Assembly: GCA_030624545.1 (NCBI GenBank)
Contig: JAUXJX010000126.1
Span: 1 to 6,395, forward strand
Direction of reading: 5' to 3'
Source of the DNA: Bacteroidota bacterium
Lineage (GTDB): Bacteria > Zhuqueibacterota > JdFR-76 > DREG01
Length of the DNA stretch: 6,395 nucleotides
Made by a program: the position numbers and the translations under genes. The notes beneath the pieces were generated by a model that saw nothing but the letters and a program-made list of their open reading frames with translations, was not told the DNA's origin and did not search any database. Shown here one piece after another: positions 4,697 to 6,395 of the stretch (positions are counted from its first letter, which is position 1; every line of letters starts with the position of its first letter).

Positions 4697-6205
4697 ATGT
4701 TTAGGAAAGTACTCATAGCGAACCGGGGAGAACTCGCGGTTCGTGTCATTCGCGCCTGCCATGAATTGGGGATCGAGGCCGTCGCCATTTATTCGGAGCC
4801 GGACCGTACGAGTCTGCACGTGCAGATGGCAGACGAAGCCTACTTAGTCGGTCCTGCTCCGTCTGTTGAATCCTATCTCAAACAGGATCGGGTTATTTCT
4901 GTTGCCAATAAGACCGGGGCTGAGGCCATTCATCCCGGCTACGGATTTCTCGCCGAGAATGGTGAATTCGCCCGGAAAGTCGAAGAAGCGGGTCTCAAAT
5001 TTGTTGGCCCCAGGGCAGAGTCCATCAAAATGATGGGGGATAAGACCCAGGCCCGGGCCCTGGCGAAGAGGCTGAAGGTTCCCACCATTCCCGGCACCGT
5101 TCGGCCGATTTCCGATCATGAAGAGGCGCTAAAGACGGCCCAAGACATTGGCTATCCAATTCTGTTAAAGGCTGCCGCCGGGGGTGGAGGCAAGGGCATC
5201 CGGTTGGTGCGGGATGATTCCGAGTTTGGCTCCGCTTTTCGTGCCTCTCAAAATGAGGCCCGGTCCGCCTTCGGCGATGACAGAATCTACATCGAAAAAT
5301 ATATCCAGAAGCCGCGGCACATCGAGTTCCAGATTCTGGCTGACCGGCAGGGTAATACCGTCCATCTGCTCGAAAGAGAATGCTCAATCCAGCGCCGCCA
5401 TCAAAAATTAATAGAAGAATCGCCTGCTGTTCCTGTGACGCCCAAAATACGCAAAACCATGGGCGAGGCTGCCGTTCGGCTTGCAAAGGCAGCCAAATAT
5501 GAAAACGCCGGCACCATTGAGTTTCTAATGGATGGCAATGGCAATTTCTATTTTCTGGAAATGAATACTCGATTGCAGGTAGAGCATCCGGTTACCGAGG
5601 CCATTACCGGCATCGATCTGGTGAAGGAACAATTACGCATCGCCGCCGGGGAAAGCCTGCAGGTAAAGCAGGGTGACATTCAGCCAAAAGGCCATGCGAT
5701 TGAATGCCGAATCTGCGCGGAAGACGCCGGCGCCGGATTTATGCCGTCCACCGGGAAGATCGAATACCTGTTTGAACCGAATGGCAATGGTGTACGCTGT
5801 GATAGCGGCATCTATGCAGGCGTTCAGGTTTACCCGTATTACGATCCTCTTCTCGCCAAGCTGATCGTCTGGGCAGCAACCAGGGACGAGGCCATTGATC
5901 GCATGCGTAGAGCACTCAATGAATATCAGGTCTACGGGATCGAGACATGCATTCCATTCCATATTCGGGTGATGGACAATGAGCGATTCCGGGCGGGAGA
6001 AATTACCACGCACTTCATCGAGCAGGAAAAGATCATGACCTCGGACGGAGAGGACGAAGCTCTCAACTTTGCCTGTGCTGTCTCATCCACTTTACACCAT
6101 ACAGCAGAAAACAAAAGAAGCGCTTTGACAAATGGAGTCGCCAACAGAAGTTCACGTGACAACTGGAAAATGATCGGCAGAATGGAAGTATTAAACAAAC
6201 AATGA
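4697..6205 (+). CDS. accC: Biotin carboxylase subunit of acyl-CoA (propionyl-CoA) carboxylase
   Basis: The 502-residue protein carboxylates biotin on a carrier protein using ATP and bicarbonate. Domains: N-terminal FRKVLIANRGELAVRVIRA (2-20), the ATP-grasp domain with glycine loop AAAGGGGKG (159-167), and the C-terminal biotin carboxylase domain to about 445. Residues corresponding to the E. coli enzyme are all visible: K116, K158, H208, E210, K237, E275, E288, N290, R292, V295, E296 and R338, including the EMNTRLQVEHPVTE block (288-301). It is about 50 residues longer than E. coli AccC. The extra tail (450-502, ALNFACAVSS... then NWKMIGRMEVL) resembles the end of propionyl/acyl-CoA carboxylase alpha chains that lack a fused carrier domain. 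The ATG at 4697 has GAGAG close upstream. It overlaps the next gene by ATGA, indicating translational coupling. Together with pccB at 784 it supports a split three-subunit carboxylase. Confidence 0.95.
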   Translation: MFRKVLIANRGELAVRVIRACHELGIEAVAIYSEPDRTSLHVQMADEAYLVGPAPSVESYLKQDRVISVANKTGAEAIHPGYGFLAENGEFARKVEEAGLKFVGPRAESIKMMGDKTQARALAKRLKVPTIPGTVRPISDHEEALKTAQDIGYPILLKAAAGGGGKGIRLVRDDSEFGSAFRASQNEARSAFGDDRIYIEKYIQKPRHIEFQILADRQGNTVHLLERECSIQRRHQKLIEESPAVPVTPKIRKTMGEAAVRLAKAAKYENAGTIEFLMDGNGNFYFLEMNTRLQVEHPVTEAITGIDLVKEQLRIAAGESLQVKQGDIQPKGHAIECRICAEDAGAGFMPSTGKIEYLFEPNGNGVRCDSGIYAGVQVYPYYDPLLAKLIVWAATRDEAIDRMRRALNEYQVYGIETCIPFHIRVMDNERFRAGEITTHFIEQEKIMTSDGEDEALNFACAVSSTLHHTAENKRSALTNGVANRSSRDNWKMIGRMEVLNKQ

Positions 6206-6395
6206 AATATCAATTGGAGATTTCGGGGAAGCAGTACGAGCTATTAGTCAAAAACCAGGGTCCAGATCTTCAATTGTTCTTTCAGGGAAGACCCGTTCAA
6301 TTCGACTACGAGAAGATACACGACGCCGGCTTGTATTCGTTGATCTTGAACGGCCGCCAGTATCGCGTATGGATCGATCAGGAGGCATCAAACAG
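6202..6395 (+). CDS. Biotin carboxyl carrier protein, N-terminal part (cut by window end)
   Basis: The reading frame starts at an ATG that shares four bases (ATGA) with the accC stop and stays open for 64 codons to the window edge. The translation begins MKYQLEISGKQYELLV and continues with LYSLILNGRQYRVWID (about 45-60). This is the beta-strand-rich N-terminal region seen in acyl-CoA carboxylase carrier subunits upstream of the biotinyl domain. The AMKM biotinylation motif, if present, lies beyond the window, so the identification rests on this pattern and on the coupling to accC. It has no strong ribosome site of its own (a GGAAG at 6184-6188 is 13 nt away), which fits translational coupling. 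Confidence 0.75.
   Translation, partial: MKYQLEISGKQYELLVKNQGPDLQLFFQGRPVQFDYEKIHDAGLYSLILNGRQYRVWIDQEASN

Noticed and set aside
5025..5486. Minus-strand open frame of 153 codons opposite accC
   Set aside because: It is antisense to the conserved ATP-grasp region, with low-complexity Pro/Gly/Arg content and no family signature.

Overview
The window looks like chromosome from a mesophilic, uncultivated-type bacterium with roughly balanced base composition, Shine-Dalgarno-led genes and short intergenic regions peppered with small dispersed repeats. No ribosomal or phylogenetic marker gene is present. I can only suggest that the mix of propionyl-CoA/methylmalonyl-CoA genes with CTTCGAC..CTCAG and CCCCCTT..AAGGGGG intergenic repeats resembles metagenome-derived lineages such as the FCB group or Chloroflexota. 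That placement is a guess.

Layout: positions 1-347 are non-coding. They hold a four-unit 15-bp tandem array and a possible 187-bp MITE-like element that itself carries another copy of the same short motif. A plus-strand operon follows: a stand-alone B12-binding subunit of methylmalonyl-CoA mutase (366-794), the carboxyltransferase (beta) subunit of propionyl-CoA carboxylase (784-2334, overlapping by 11 nt), and a 61-residue zinc-ribbon membrane microprotein (2361-2546). A convergent intergenic region (2547-2845) contains two copies of a C-rich hairpin repeat. One copy is interrupted by a 24-nt insert carrying the same CTTCGAC..CTCAG motif as the array at the left end. A minus-strand M20 metallo-amidohydrolase of the ArgE/DapE type occupies 2846-4018. 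From a divergent promoter region (4019-4220) a second plus-strand operon starts: a STAS-domain anti-sigma-factor-antagonist-like protein (4221-4649), the biotin carboxylase subunit (4697-6205), and the start of a biotin carboxyl carrier protein (6202 to the window end, cut off).

The metabolic theme is carboxylation of propionyl-CoA to methylmalonyl-CoA (biotin carboxylase, carrier protein and carboxyltransferase) and its B12-dependent isomerisation to succinyl-CoA. The large catalytic subunit of the mutase and the epimerase are not in the window. The two carboxylase halves are separated by the oppositely oriented peptidase gene and the STAS gene.

The genes are all from known families. The most unusual signal is in the intergenic DNA: three loci share a CTTCGAC-N3/4-CTCAG core flanked by locus-specific complementary arms. 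One of them is a clean 24-nt insertion that can be read directly by comparison with an uninterrupted copy of the host repeat 170 bp away.
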